Shown here one piece after another: positions 17,745-25,100 of a DNA stretch of 25,100 bases. Positions within the stretch are counted from its first letter, which is position 1. Every line of letters starts with the position of its first letter. Made by a program: the position numbers and the translations under genes. Below the pieces are notes generated by a model, which was given only the letters and a program-made list of their open reading frames with translations, was not told the DNA's origin and made no database searches. Location of the stretch: contig DATKOR010000026.1 of the NCBI GenBank assembly GCA_035524495.1, positions 1 to 25,100 on the forward strand, read 5' to 3'. The stretch is from CAIKZZ01 sp035524495 (lineage in GTDB: Bacteria; Pseudomonadota; Gammaproteobacteria; Steroidobacterales; Steroidobacteraceae).

Positions 17745-18655
17745 CGATCGAGAACATCCGCTTCGCATCGCTGACCGCCGCGTTCGCCGCACTCACGGCC
17801 GCGCCCGCGCTCGCCGCGCCGCGCAGCGTCGATGAGCACCGCGCCGCCGATCCGGCCGGACAGGTCGAGATCCAGGACGTCGCCGGCCGCGTCGAGGTCT
17901 TCGGCTGGGACAAGGGCGAGGTCGCCGTCAGCGGCACGCTCGCGAGCGACGTCGAGCGCCTCGACCTCACGACCGAGGGCTCGCGCACTGTCGTGCACGT
18001 GGTCAACGGCAAGGGCATGCACTGGCACGGGTCGGACGACGGCGACACCAAGCTCGTCGTCCACGTCCCGGCGCGCAGCAGCCTGTCGGTGCAGCTCGTC
18101 AGCGCCGACCTCAAGGTCGAAGGCATCAGCGGCAACCAGGAACTGCACACGGTATCCGGCGACGTCACGACGATCGCTAAGAACGAGCTCAGGGTCCGGA
18201 CCGTCAGCGGCGACATGCACCTGAGCGCGGGGCCCGACTCGCGCATCGTCGACATCTCGACGGTGAGCGGTGACCTGACGCTCACCGGCGGCGCCGGCGA
18301 GCTCACGATCCAGACCGTCAGCGGCGATGGCATGGTGTCCTTCGGCCAGCTGTCGCGCGGGCGGATCAAGACCGTGTCCGGCGACTTCTCGGTCAGCGAG
18401 GACCTGACCGCCGACGGGCGCTTCGAAGCCGAGTCCGTCAGCGGCGACTTTACCGTGCACTTCACCGGGGGGACGCCCCAGGCCTCCTACGACCTCGAGT
18501 CCTTCAGCGGGGAGCTGTCGACCTGTTTCGGGCCCAAGGCCATCCATGAGAGCCACGGACCCGGCAGCCGCCTGGCGTTCAAGGAGGGGGCGGGGACGGC
18601 CCAGGTCAGGATCGACACCAAGAGCGGCGACGTGACGCTCTGCAACAAAAAGTGA
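17741..18655 (+). CDS. Exported DUF4097-family beta-repeat protein
   Basis: This is a 304-residue protein with a signal peptide (about 1-26, ending ALAA). From residue 137 on, an SGD-type motif recurs every 17-22 residues: TVSGD at 137, 154, 174, 192 and 211, SVSGD at 232, SFSGE at 254, and after a gap TKSGD at 293. This is the repeat of the DUF4097 (putative adhesin) family, expected to fold as a right-handed beta helix. There are two cysteines, C262 and C301. DUF4097 proteins often sit with sigma/anti-sigma genes, but their role is not established. Here it may be a periplasmic or surface target or sensor of the ECF system. No membrane anchor other than the signal peptide is visible. Confidence 0.85.
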   Translation: MTIENIRFASLTAAFAALTAAPALAAPRSVDEHRAADPAGQVEIQDVAGRVEVFGWDKGEVAVSGTLASDVERLDLTTEGSRTVVHVVNGKGMHWHGSDDGDTKLVVHVPARSSLSVQLVSADLKVEGISGNQELHTVSGDVTTIAKNELRVRTVSGDMHLSAGPDSRIVDISTVSGDLTLTGGAGELTIQTVSGDGMVSFGQLSRGRIKTVSGDFSVSEDLTADGRFEAESVSGDFTVHFTGGTPQASYDLESFSGELSTCFGPKAIHESHGPGSRLAFKEGAGTAQVRIDTKSGDVTLCNKK

Positions 18656-18665
18656 CGCCAGACGC

Positions 18666-18713
18666 CCCCCTGTTTGACCCTCAAGGTGGGGCAAAACCGG
18701 CCGAAACAGGGGG
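18666..18713. terminator. 10-bp perfect inverted repeat between DUF4097 and REC-GGDEF genes
   Basis: CCCCCTGTTT (18666-18675) and AAACAGGGGG (18704-18713) are perfect complements around a 28-base loop. The repeat starts 11 bases after the DUF4097 stop and ends 28 bases before the REC-GGDEF start. No U-tract follows on the + strand (TGTGTCC). It could be a terminator for the sigma operon, an operator, or a leader structure for the cyclase gene. Confidence 0.5.
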
Positions 18714-18741
18714 TGTGTCCTGCACCGCGTGAAGGCCCGGC

Positions 18742-19749
18742 GTGCCCGCAGAACCGAACACCCAAGTGGCACCCGTGGCGCCGGCCGGCCCTTGTCCAGA
18801 GGGTCGGCGCGTGCTGCTCGCCGAAGACGATCCGGTCGCACGGATGCTCACGGCGCGCCTGCTCAAGAAGGCCGGCTACGAGGTGACCGCGGTCGCTGAC
18901 GGCGGCGAGGCGCTCGAGGCGCTCAAGCGGGATTTCTATCCGGTCGTGCTGACCGACTGGGAGATGCCGGGCATCGATGGCCTCGGCGTCGTCGCGGCCG
19001 TTCGCAACGGCGACTGGCCCGGCTACGTGTTCACGATCCTCCTGACCGGCCGAGACTCGCGCGAGTCGGTCGTCGCGGGCCTCGAGGCCGGCGCCGACGA
19101 CTACCTGACGAAGCCCGTCGATGAGTCGGAGCTGCTGGCGCGGATGAAGACCGGCTGGCGCATCGCCGACCTCGAGCACCGGCTGCGCGCGGCGCGCGAG
19201 CAGGCAGTGAAACTCTCGCTGACCGACGCGCTGACCGGCGTCAACAACCGCCGCCACTTCAGCGACGCGCTGCCCGGCGAAGTGACCCGCGCGCGGCGCT
19301 TCAACCGCCCGCTGTCGCTCGTGATCTGCGACATCGATCACTTCAAGCGCACTAATGACACCTACGGGCATGCGGCGGGGGACGCGGTGCTGCAGGCCTT
19401 CGCAGCGCTCCTCGGCTCCAAGATCCGCGTCGACGTCGACTGGGTCGCGCGCTTCGGCGGCGAGGAGTTCGTCGTCGTGCTGCCGGAGACCGACCATGCC
19501 GGCGCGCTCCGAGTGGCCGAGCGGCTGCGCAGTGCCACTGCGGCCCTCGAGGTACGCCACGAGGGCAATGCAATCCGGCTGACCTCGAGCTTCGGCGTCG
19601 CGAGCGTCGAAGGCACCTGGCCCGACGGGCCGGTTGCCGAGATGCTGCTGTCGCAGGCCGACCTCTGTCTCTACGCGAGCAAGCAGCAGGGCCGCGACCG
19701 CGTGACCGGCGAGTGCCTCGCGGGCCCGCGGCCCGCGGCCTCCGCCTGA
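18742..19749 (+). CDS. REC-GGDEF response regulator, probable diguanylate cyclase
   Basis: This is a 335-residue protein. A receiver domain (about 22-140) has E28/D29/D30, D72 in VLTDWEMPG, T102 and the Lys of LTKPVD. A short helix linker follows, then a GGDEF domain (about 155-325) with SLTDALTGVNNRRHF, DIDHFKRTNDTYGH and the active motif GGEEF at 239-243. It should make c-di-GMP from two GTP. The inhibitory RxxD site is not in register: the sequence before GGEEF is RVDVDWVARF, so the residue three before the site Asp (D233) is V230 and the Arg is one place upstream. The start is uncertain: GTG 18742 (GAAGG 6 bases upstream) or the in-frame GTGs at 18766 and 18775, all before the receiver. 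It ends 7 bases from the convergent kinase gene. Confidence 0.93.
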   Translation: MPAEPNTQVAPVAPAGPCPEGRRVLLAEDDPVARMLTARLLKKAGYEVTAVADGGEALEALKRDFYPVVLTDWEMPGIDGLGVVAAVRNGDWPGYVFTILLTGRDSRESVVAGLEAGADDYLTKPVDESELLARMKTGWRIADLEHRLRAAREQAVKLSLTDALTGVNNRRHFSDALPGEVTRARRFNRPLSLVICDIDHFKRTNDTYGHAAGDAVLQAFAALLGSKIRVDVDWVARFGGEEFVVVLPETDHAGALRVAERLRSATAALEVRHEGNAIRLTSSFGVASVEGTWPDGPVAEMLLSQADLCLYASKQQGRDRVTGECLAGPRPAASA

Positions 19750-19756
19750 AGACCCC

Positions 19757-22700
19757 TCAGCCGCTGCGCGCCGCGATGAAGTCGGCCGCGCGGCGGTAAT
19801 CCGCCTCGAGCGCACCGAAGGTCGCGCGGCAGTGCGCGAGATCCCCGGCCGACGCCGCGGCCTCGAGGGTCTGGGCGCGCGCCGCGAGCGGCCGCGCCCG
19901 CAGGTTCGCGCTCGCGCCCTTCAGCGTGTGCGCGTGCCGGCGGACCGCCGCCAGGTCCTGGGTCTCGAGCGCCGCGATCAGCGCCGCAAGCGCGCTGTCA
20001 CCGCTCTCGATGAACACCGCCATCAGCTCGCGCTCGAATTCCCGGTCGCCGTCGGTCAGCTCCTGGAGTGCCGCGACGTCGATGACCGGCTCAGCATCCG
20101 CGGGACCGGCCGACGCCGGCAGCGCGGTCGGGGCCGGGACAGCGTTCGCGGCCGCAGGCTCGCTCGCCGCCCGCGGCGCCCAGCGATCGATGCACGCCGC
20201 GAGCGCTGCCGGGTCGAGCGGCTTTGACAGGTAGTCGTCCATGCCGGCCGCGAGGCACGCCTCGCGATCGCCGGCGAGCGCGTGCGCGGTTAGCGCGATG
20301 ATCGGCAGTCGGGGCGCGCCGGCGGACTGGCGCTCACGGATCTGGCGCGTCGCATCGAAGCCGTCGAGCAGCGGCATCTGGCAGTCCATCAGCACGAGGT
20401 CGAATTTCTCGCTGGTCGCCGCGGCGACGCCCTCGACGCCATTGCAGGCGACCGATACGACGCAGCCGAGCTTCTGCAGCTGGTGCTCCGCGACGCGCCG
20501 GTTCACCGCGTTGTCCTCGACGAGCAGCACGCGCCAGCCGCTGCGCTCGGCCGAAACCGGGCGCGCGGCCGGCGCCACCTGGCCCGTCATCCCGAGCAGT
20601 CCCGCGAGGCAGGCGCTGAGCTGCTGGCGCCGCACGGGCTTTGACAGCATCGCATCGAAGCCCTTGGGCGGAGCCGCTGCGAGGCCGAGCGGCGCGAGCA
20701 GCACGAGGCGCGGTCCGCGCGCCCTGGCGCGCGCGTGTACGAGTGCCTCGGTGAGGCGCGTGGTCAGGAGCCGGACGTCGACGATCGCGACGCCGTCGCG
20801 CGCGGCGGCGAGGGCTGCGATGAACGACGCCTCGTCGGCCCACGCCTCGGGCTCGCAGCCGAGCGCGATCAATTGCCGGCCGAGGTAGCGCGCGGCGACC
20901 GGATGGCCGTCGAGCACGAGCACGCGCCCGCCGAGCGCCGGCGCCGCGCTCTCGGCCGGCGCGTCGGACGCCGCGAATTCGGCACTGAACCAGAACTTCG
21001 AGCCGACCTCGAGTCTGCTCGTGACGCCGACCGCCCCGCCCATCAGACCCGCGAGGCGCTTGACGATCGAGAGCCCCAGCCCCGAACCGCCGTAGTGACG
21101 CGTCGTGGAGGAATCGACCTGGCTGAACTCGCGAAACAGCCGGTCGAGGCGGTCCGCCGGGATGCCGATTCCGGTGTCGGTCACCGTGAAGCGCAGCGCG
21201 ACGCCGCCGGCCGACGCGTCGATCCGCTCGACCTCGACCGCGACGTGGCCCTGCGCGGTAAATTTGACCGCGTTCGAGAGCAGGTTGATCAGGCACTGGC
21301 GCAGCCGCCCCGGGTCGCCACGCAGCTGCGCGGGCACCTCTCCGGCGACGTCCGCCGCGAGCTCGAGGTCCTTGCCGAGCGCCGCGAGCGCGACCGAGCC
21401 GAGCGCATCGTCGATGACCGTGCGCACGTCGAAGTCGATGCGCTCGAGGTCCATCCGGCCGGCCTCGATCTTCGAGAAGTCGAGGATGTCGTTGACGAGC
21501 GCGAGCAGCGCCTCGCCGCTCGAGCGCACGATCTCGACGCACTCGCGCTGCGAGTCCGACAGCGGCGTGTCGAGCAGCACGTGCGTCATGCCGATCACGC
21601 CGTTGATCGGCGTGCGGATCTCGTGGCTCATGTTGGCGAGGAACTCGCTCTTGGAGCGATTGGCCTGCTCGGCCGCGGCGCGCGCCCGCTCGAGCTCCGC
21701 AGCCTGCTGGCGCCGGTCGGTGACGAGCTGCAGCGAGCCCGACAGGATCATTGCGCCGGTGCCGGGATCACGGTTCGCCTGGGCGCGCGAGCGCAGCCAC
21801 TGCCACGCGCCGCGCGCGTCGCGGACGCGGAACTCGACGTCATGCGGGGTGCCGTCGTTGAGGTGCGCGCGCGTCGCGGCGACGAGCCGCGCGAAGTCGC
21901 CCGGGTACAGGAGCCGGCCGAAACGCCGCACCGTCGCCGGGAAGCGCTCCGGCGCGTAGCCGAGGAGCTCGGCAACGCGCGGTGCGAACCACAGCTGCCC
22001 GGTCGCGAGGTCGAGCTCGACGAGGCCGTCGCTCGTGCCGCGCACCGCGCGCTCGAGACGCACCTCGGTCTCCCTGAGCGCGAGCTCGGCCTGCTTGCGC
22101 TCGGTGATGTCCATCATCGAGCCCACGATGCGCCGGGCGCCGGCCGGCTCGCCGATGACGCGCCCGGCGCTGCTGACCCAGCGGACCGAGCGGTCGAGCC
22201 GCCTGATCCGGTATTCGGCGCGGTACGCGCCGCCGCTCGCGACCGCCGCGGTGAAGGCGCTGATCAGGCCCTCGAGGTCGTCGGGGTGCACGAACGCGAG
22301 CCACTGGTCCTGCGTGATCGTCGGGACGCGCGGGTCGATCCCCTGCAGGCTGAAGAATGAACCGGAGCCCATCATCAGCCGCGACTCGAGGTCCAGGTCG
22401 AACACGCCGATGCCGCCCGCAGCCTGCGCGACCTCGAGGAACTCGCGCGAGTGCCGAAGCTCGGTCTCGGCCGAGCGGCGCTCGCGCACCTCGACCTGGA
22501 GCTTGACGTTGCTGTCGCGCAGCTGGCGCGTCGACTCCTCGAGCGCACGCTCGCGCTCGCCGATCGAGGCGACGAGCTCGTTGAAGCCCGCAACGATCTC
22601 GCCGACCTCGTCGCGCGAGTTCGCGGTCAGCGCGAGCGTTGCCGACGGGTTCTCGTGGAAGCGCCGCATCGCGGAAGCGACCGCGCCGAGCGGGTGCGCG

Positions 22701-23338
22701 ATGGCACGCCGCGCCCACCACATCATGCCAAGCGCGAGCGCGCCGGTGAGCAGCATCACGACCGCAAGGATCGCGAGCGAGCGACGGATGTAGTCCTCGA
22801 GCTGCACGAAGGACTCGTCGCTGCGGCTCTCGGCGTTCTCGATCATCGTCGTCAGCGCGGCCGTCAGGCTGCGGAACTCCTCGTTCGAGGCGACGACGTC
22901 GGCGTGCACCTGCTCGGGCGAGCCGTCGGTCGTCAGGTGCGTCAGCGCACCCTGGAAGTCGGTCAGCGCCTGCGAGGCCGTGGCGAGGCCGGCGCTCGGC
23001 GCGCCGACGCCGGCGGCGTCGCGCGCGAGGTCGTCGACCTCGGCGTTCAGGTCCATCGTTGCGCCAAGGAGGGCGTTGAGGCCGCGCTGCTCCTTGGGGC
23101 CCGCCGCCCGGGCGAGGCGCGCGGTCGCGAAGTCGAGGTACTGGGAGTGCAGCTGGTACGCGGCGTTCAGGACCGAGGCGTATCGACGCGCCTCCTCGAC
23201 GCGCCGCGAGACGCCCTGGCGCGCGACCGAGTCGTAGCGGCCCTGCGTGTAGGCCGTGAAGGCGAGGGCGCACGCGAGCAGCGCAATGCTGAGCACGGGG
23301 ATCAGCACGAGCTTAAGGGTTATGCCCCAGGTCTTCAT
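19757..23338 (-). CDS. BarA-like membrane hybrid sensor kinase with two receivers and HPt
   Basis: This is a 1193-residue inner-membrane kinase. TM1 is at about 9-29. A helical periplasmic sensor lies at about 30-186, TM2 at 187-208, and a HAMP domain at 209-265 with a coiled coil after it. Two PAS/PAC units follow at about 296-417 and 422-545. HisKA has H572 in NMSHEIRTPINGVIGMTHVL. HATPase shows LLSNAVKFT, DTGIGIP and GGSGLGLSIVKRLAGLMGG. The first receiver-like domain (about 810-920) is degenerate. A second, full receiver (about 940-1062) has phosphoacceptor D985 in LVLMDCQMPLLDGF. A C-terminal HPt domain (about 1090-1190) has H1137 in AHTLKGASANL. It should run an internal His-Asp-His relay to a separate regulator. 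That partner could be the REC-GGDEF protein encoded convergently, but this is not proven. Confidence 0.94.
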   Translation of the reverse strand: MKTWGITLKLVLIPVLSIALLACALAFTAYTQGRYDSVARQGVSRRVEEARRYASVLNAAYQLHSQYLDFATARLARAAGPKEQRGLNALLGATMDLNAEVDDLARDAAGVGAPSAGLATASQALTDFQGALTHLTTDGSPEQVHADVVASNEEFRSLTAALTTMIENAESRSDESFVQLEDYIRRSLAILAVVMLLTGALALGMMWWARRAIAHPLGAVASAMRRFHENPSATLALTANSRDEVGEIVAGFNELVASIGERERALEESTRQLRDSNVKLQVEVRERRSAETELRHSREFLEVAQAAGGIGVFDLDLESRLMMGSGSFFSLQGIDPRVPTITQDQWLAFVHPDDLEGLISAFTAAVASGGAYRAEYRIRRLDRSVRWVSSAGRVIGEPAGARRIVGSMMDITERKQAELALRETEVRLERAVRGTSDGLVELDLATGQLWFAPRVAELLGYAPERFPATVRRFGRLLYPGDFARLVAATRAHLNDGTPHDVEFRVRDARGAWQWLRSRAQANRDPGTGAMILSGSLQLVTDRRQQAAELERARAAAEQANRSKSEFLANMSHEIRTPINGVIGMTHVLLDTPLSDSQRECVEIVRSSGEALLALVNDILDFSKIEAGRMDLERIDFDVRTVIDDALGSVALAALGKDLELAADVAGEVPAQLRGDPGRLRQCLINLLSNAVKFTAQGHVAVEVERIDASAGGVALRFTVTDTGIGIPADRLDRLFREFSQVDSSTTRHYGGSGLGLSIVKRLAGLMGGAVGVTSRLEVGSKFWFSAEFAASDAPAESAAPALGGRVLVLDGHPVAARYLGRQLIALGCEPEAWADEASFIAALAAARDGVAIVDVRLLTTRLTEALVHARARARGPRLVLLAPLGLAAAPPKGFDAMLSKPVRRQQLSACLAGLLGMTGQVAPAARPVSAERSGWRVLLVEDNAVNRRVAEHQLQKLGCVVSVACNGVEGVAAATSEKFDLVLMDCQMPLLDGFDATRQIRERQSAGAPRLPIIALTAHALAGDREACLAAGMDDYLSKPLDPAALAACIDRWAPRAASEPAAANAVPAPTALPASAGPADAEPVIDVAALQELTDGDREFERELMAVFIESGDSALAALIAALETQDLAAVRRHAHTLKGASANLRARPLAARAQTLEAAASAGDLAHCRATFGALEADYRRAADFIAARSG

Positions 23339-23452
23339 GTTGCCGATGCACGCCCCACGGCCGGGGCCGGGATCGGGCGCCCCGTGCTCTGTGTCGGCGG
23401 CGGGGGCTCAGACTTGAGGGTATTTGGCCCGATTCGGGTGCATCCCGCCCCC

Positions 23453-23458
23453 TACAAT
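23453..23458 (+). promoter_or_regulatory. Probable -10 element for near-leaderless mutY
   Basis: TACAAT (5 of 6 to the -10 consensus) ends 6 bases before the mutY ATG at 23465, which would put the transcription start at or next to the start codon. No good -35 lies at 16-18 bases. No Shine-Dalgarno sequence precedes the ATG, which agrees with a leaderless message. Confidence 0.4.
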
Positions 23459-23464
23459 GCGGCC

Positions 23465-24637
23465 ATGCGACCCGCCCGACGCCGATCCCCGCCCGGCTCC
23501 CGATCGACCCCGAAGGGGCGCACCGTCGCGGCGCGCGCCCGGCGGCGCCGCGTCGGCGAAGAACCCGGCGGCGATGCGCCGGATACGGGCACCTTCGCGC
23601 CGCGGCTCGTCGCGTGGTTCGACCGCGAGGGCCGTCACGATCTGCCCTGGCAGCGGGACCGGACGCCGTACCGGGTCTGGGTGTCCGAGATCATGCTGCA
23701 GCAGACGCAGGTCGCGACGGCCATCCCGTACTTCGAGCGCTTCGTCGCGCGCTTCGCGGACGTTGCGGCGCTCGCCGCCGCCCCGCTCGATGAGGTGCTG
23801 CATCACTGGTCGGGTCTCGGCTACTACGCGCGCGCGCGAAACCTCCACCGCGCGGCGCGGCAGGTGCGCGACGAGCATCGCGGCATCGTGCCGACGAGTC
23901 TCGAGGCGCTCGTCGCGCTGCCGGGCATCGGCCGCTCGACGGCCGGCGCGATCCTTGCGCTCGCCCTCGATGCGCGGCACCCGATCCTCGACGGCAACGT
24001 GAGGCGCGTGCTCGCGCGCTGGCGCGGCGTCGAGGGCTTCCCGGGGGAGGCACGGGTTGCCGAGCGACTCTGGGAGCTGAGCGAGACACTGACGCCGGTT
24101 GCGCGAGTCGCGGACTATACGCAGGCGGTCATGGACCTCGGCGCGACCGTGTGCACGCTGCGTCGTCCGCGTTGCGCGGATTGCCCCGTGGCACGCGACT
24201 GCGTTGCGCGACGGACGGGGCGGACCTCCGAGATCCCCTCGCCGCGACCGGTGCGCCCGCGGCCGCGGCGCCGCATCGTCTGGCTCGTCTTCAGGCGATC
24301 GGGCGCGGTGCTGCTGCAGCAGCGCCCGCCGCAGGGCCTCTGGGGTGGGTTGTGGGGTTTTCCGGAGTTCCCGTCGAAGGACGCGGCGGTTGCGGCCGCG
24401 CGGGCGCGCGGGCACGACGTCGACCTGCGCCCGCTGCCGCCGATCGCGCACGCCTTCACGCACTTCGATCTTCAGATCGAGCCCTGGCTCGTCGATCTCG
24501 CCGCGCGCGTGCGGCTCGTGCGCACAGCGAACGAGACGTGGTACAACTCGCGCGATCCGGCGAGACTCGGCCTCGCGGCACCGGTTGCGACGTTGATCGG
24601 CGCGCTCGGTGCAGCGGCTCGCCGGGCCCACCGTTGA
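23465..24637 (+). CDS. mutY: A/G-specific adenine DNA glycosylase MutY
   Basis: This 390-residue base-excision repair enzyme removes adenine paired with 8-oxoguanine or guanine. Catalytic E75 lies in VSEIMLQQTQVATAIPYF. A helix-hairpin-helix is at about 152-162 (LPGIGRSTAGA), with D176 in ILDGNVRRVLAR. A [4Fe-4S] cluster is bound by C230, C237, C240 and C246 (Cx6Cx2Cx5C). The C-terminal NUDIX-like domain (about 268-375) recognises the 8-oxoG strand (LLQQRPPQGLWGGLWGFPEF, then AFTHFDL). The N-terminal ~43 residues are a basic, Arg-rich extension beyond the family's usual start. No closer in-frame start codon is present, so ATG 23465 stands. yggX follows 13 bases downstream, a pairing known from many gammaproteobacteria. 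Confidence 0.97.
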   Translation: MRPARRRSPPGSRSTPKGRTVAARARRRRVGEEPGGDAPDTGTFAPRLVAWFDREGRHDLPWQRDRTPYRVWVSEIMLQQTQVATAIPYFERFVARFADVAALAAAPLDEVLHHWSGLGYYARARNLHRAARQVRDEHRGIVPTSLEALVALPGIGRSTAGAILALALDARHPILDGNVRRVLARWRGVEGFPGEARVAERLWELSETLTPVARVADYTQAVMDLGATVCTLRRPRCADCPVARDCVARRTGRTSEIPSPRPVRPRPRRRIVWLVFRRSGAVLLQQRPPQGLWGGLWGFPEFPSKDAAVAAARARGHDVDLRPLPPIAHAFTHFDLQIEPWLVDLAARVRLVRTANETWYNSRDPARLGLAAPVATLIGALGAAARRAHR

Positions 24638-24650
24638 CCGTGGAGTTCTG

Positions 24651-24938
24651 ATGCCGCGAACCGTTCAATGTGTGTTACTCGGCCGCGCCGCCGAGGGCCT
24701 CGACTACGCGCCGTATCCGGGCGAGCTCGGCAAGCGCATCTATCAGCAGGTCTCGAAGGAGGCCTGGCAGCGCTGGCTCGCGCACCAGACGATGCTGATC
24801 AACGAGTACCGGTTGACGCCGATCGAACCGAAGGCGCGACAGTTCCTCGCGGCCGAGATGGAGAAGTTCCTGTTCGGCGCTGGCGCTGCCAAGCCGGACG
24901 GTTACGTCGACCCCTCGTCGGCGCCGGGCACGCCTTGA
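24651..24938 (+). CDS. yggX: Probable Fe(2+)-trafficking protein YggX
   Basis: This is a 95-residue protein of the YggX family, linked to iron supply and protection of Fe-S enzymes from oxidation. It shows the conserved start with C7 (RTVQCVLL), then YPGELGKRIYQQVSKEAWQR, HQTMLINEYRL and FLAAEMEKFLFG. Its length is normal for the family. GGAG (24642-24645) lies 5 bases before the ATG. It directly follows mutY, itself an Fe-S enzyme, and the two are likely co-transcribed. The tail after FLFG is Ala/Pro-rich and variable. Confidence 0.96.
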   Translation: MPRTVQCVLLGRAAEGLDYAPYPGELGKRIYQQVSKEAWQRWLAHQTMLINEYRLTPIEPKARQFLAAEMEKFLFGAGAAKPDGYVDPSSAPGTP

Positions 24939-24964
24939 CGCCCGCGCGTCGGGCCCGGTCTAAT
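24935..24964 (+). promoter_or_regulatory. Probable sigma-70 promoter of tRNA-Phe
   Basis: TTGACG at 24935-24940, an 18-base spacer, and TCTAAT at 24959-24964; both hexamers match 5 of 6 consensus bases. The -35 overlaps the yggX stop codon (24936-24938). A GC-rich stretch follows the -10, as in stringently controlled stable-RNA promoters. Confidence 0.6.
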
Positions 24965-25023
24965 ACGCGCCCGCTGCGGGGCCCGGCCATGCAACGCAGC
25001 AAGCCGAATCAGGCACTTACGAC

Positions 25024-25099
<76 letters not shown>

Positions 25100-25100
25100 T

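Noticed and set aside
18656..18741. c-di-GMP riboswitch (GEMM) upstream of the REC-GGDEF gene
   Set aside because: The gap is only 86 bases and lacks the conserved GEMM core and tetraloop/receptor sequences; only a simple inverted repeat is visible.
20735..22360. Long + strand open frame opposite the BarA-like kinase (about 541 codons)
   Set aside because: It is antisense to HisKA, HATPase and receiver domains that are unmistakable on the - strand, and it has no domain of its own.
23346..23443. GATGCAC/GTGCATC inverted repeat between the BarA-like kinase and mutY
   Set aside because: The 7-base arms are 84 bases apart with no extension or nearby symmetry, consistent with chance.

Overview
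The window is GC-rich throughout, and almost every base lies in tightly packed genes. It looks like a proteobacterial chromosome segment, most likely Gammaproteobacteria. The evidence is an MSHA-type pilus locus, a mutY-yggX pair, a tRNA-Phe that encodes its own CCA, and extensive c-di-GMP and two-component signalling. The exact lineage cannot be fixed from the sequence alone.

Positions 2-8311 hold an MSHA (mannose-sensitive haemagglutinin) type IV pilus locus on the + strand: the C-terminal part of mshJ, then mshK, mshL (secretin), mshE (assembly ATPase), mshG (platform protein), mshA (major pilin), mshC, mshD, mshO and mshP. Several neighbours share ATGA or GTGA stop/start overlaps. Compared with the classical Vibrio/Shewanella locus, mshM, mshN, mshF, mshB and mshQ are missing from their usual places. 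The first ~205 bases do not look like mshJ. They encode a P-type ATPase nucleotide-binding-domain fragment that runs in frame into mshJ through a 27-bp tandem repeat, so the left edge may be an assembly chimera. A FliA-like promoter candidate precedes mshA.

Positions 8448-16559 hold a signalling cluster on the + strand. It contains a soluble seven-PAS NarL-type kinase, a LuxR/NarL-type response regulator, a soluble four-PAS hybrid kinase, and an overlapping REC-EAL protein (probable c-di-GMP phosphodiesterase). A GGGAWTCCC-centred dyad lies upstream of both kinase genes and could be the regulator's site.

Positions 16624-18655 hold an ECF sigma factor, a membrane anti-sigma factor and an exported DUF4097 protein with eight SGD-type repeats, joined by ATGA overlaps. 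A REC-GGDEF diguanylate cyclase follows (18742-19749). A large BarA-like membrane hybrid kinase lies convergently on the - strand (19757-23338).

Positions 23465-25099 hold housekeeping genes: mutY, yggX and tRNA-Phe(GAA).

A unifying reading, which is inference, is that the pilus ATPase MshE carries tandem c-di-GMP-binding motifs, and enzymes that make (REC-GGDEF) and degrade (REC-EAL) c-di-GMP lie within about 17 kb of it. The window may therefore hold a pilus together with its second-messenger control. No CRISPR array, IS element, phage gene or rRNA was seen. No gene-free stretch exceeds about 150 bases.
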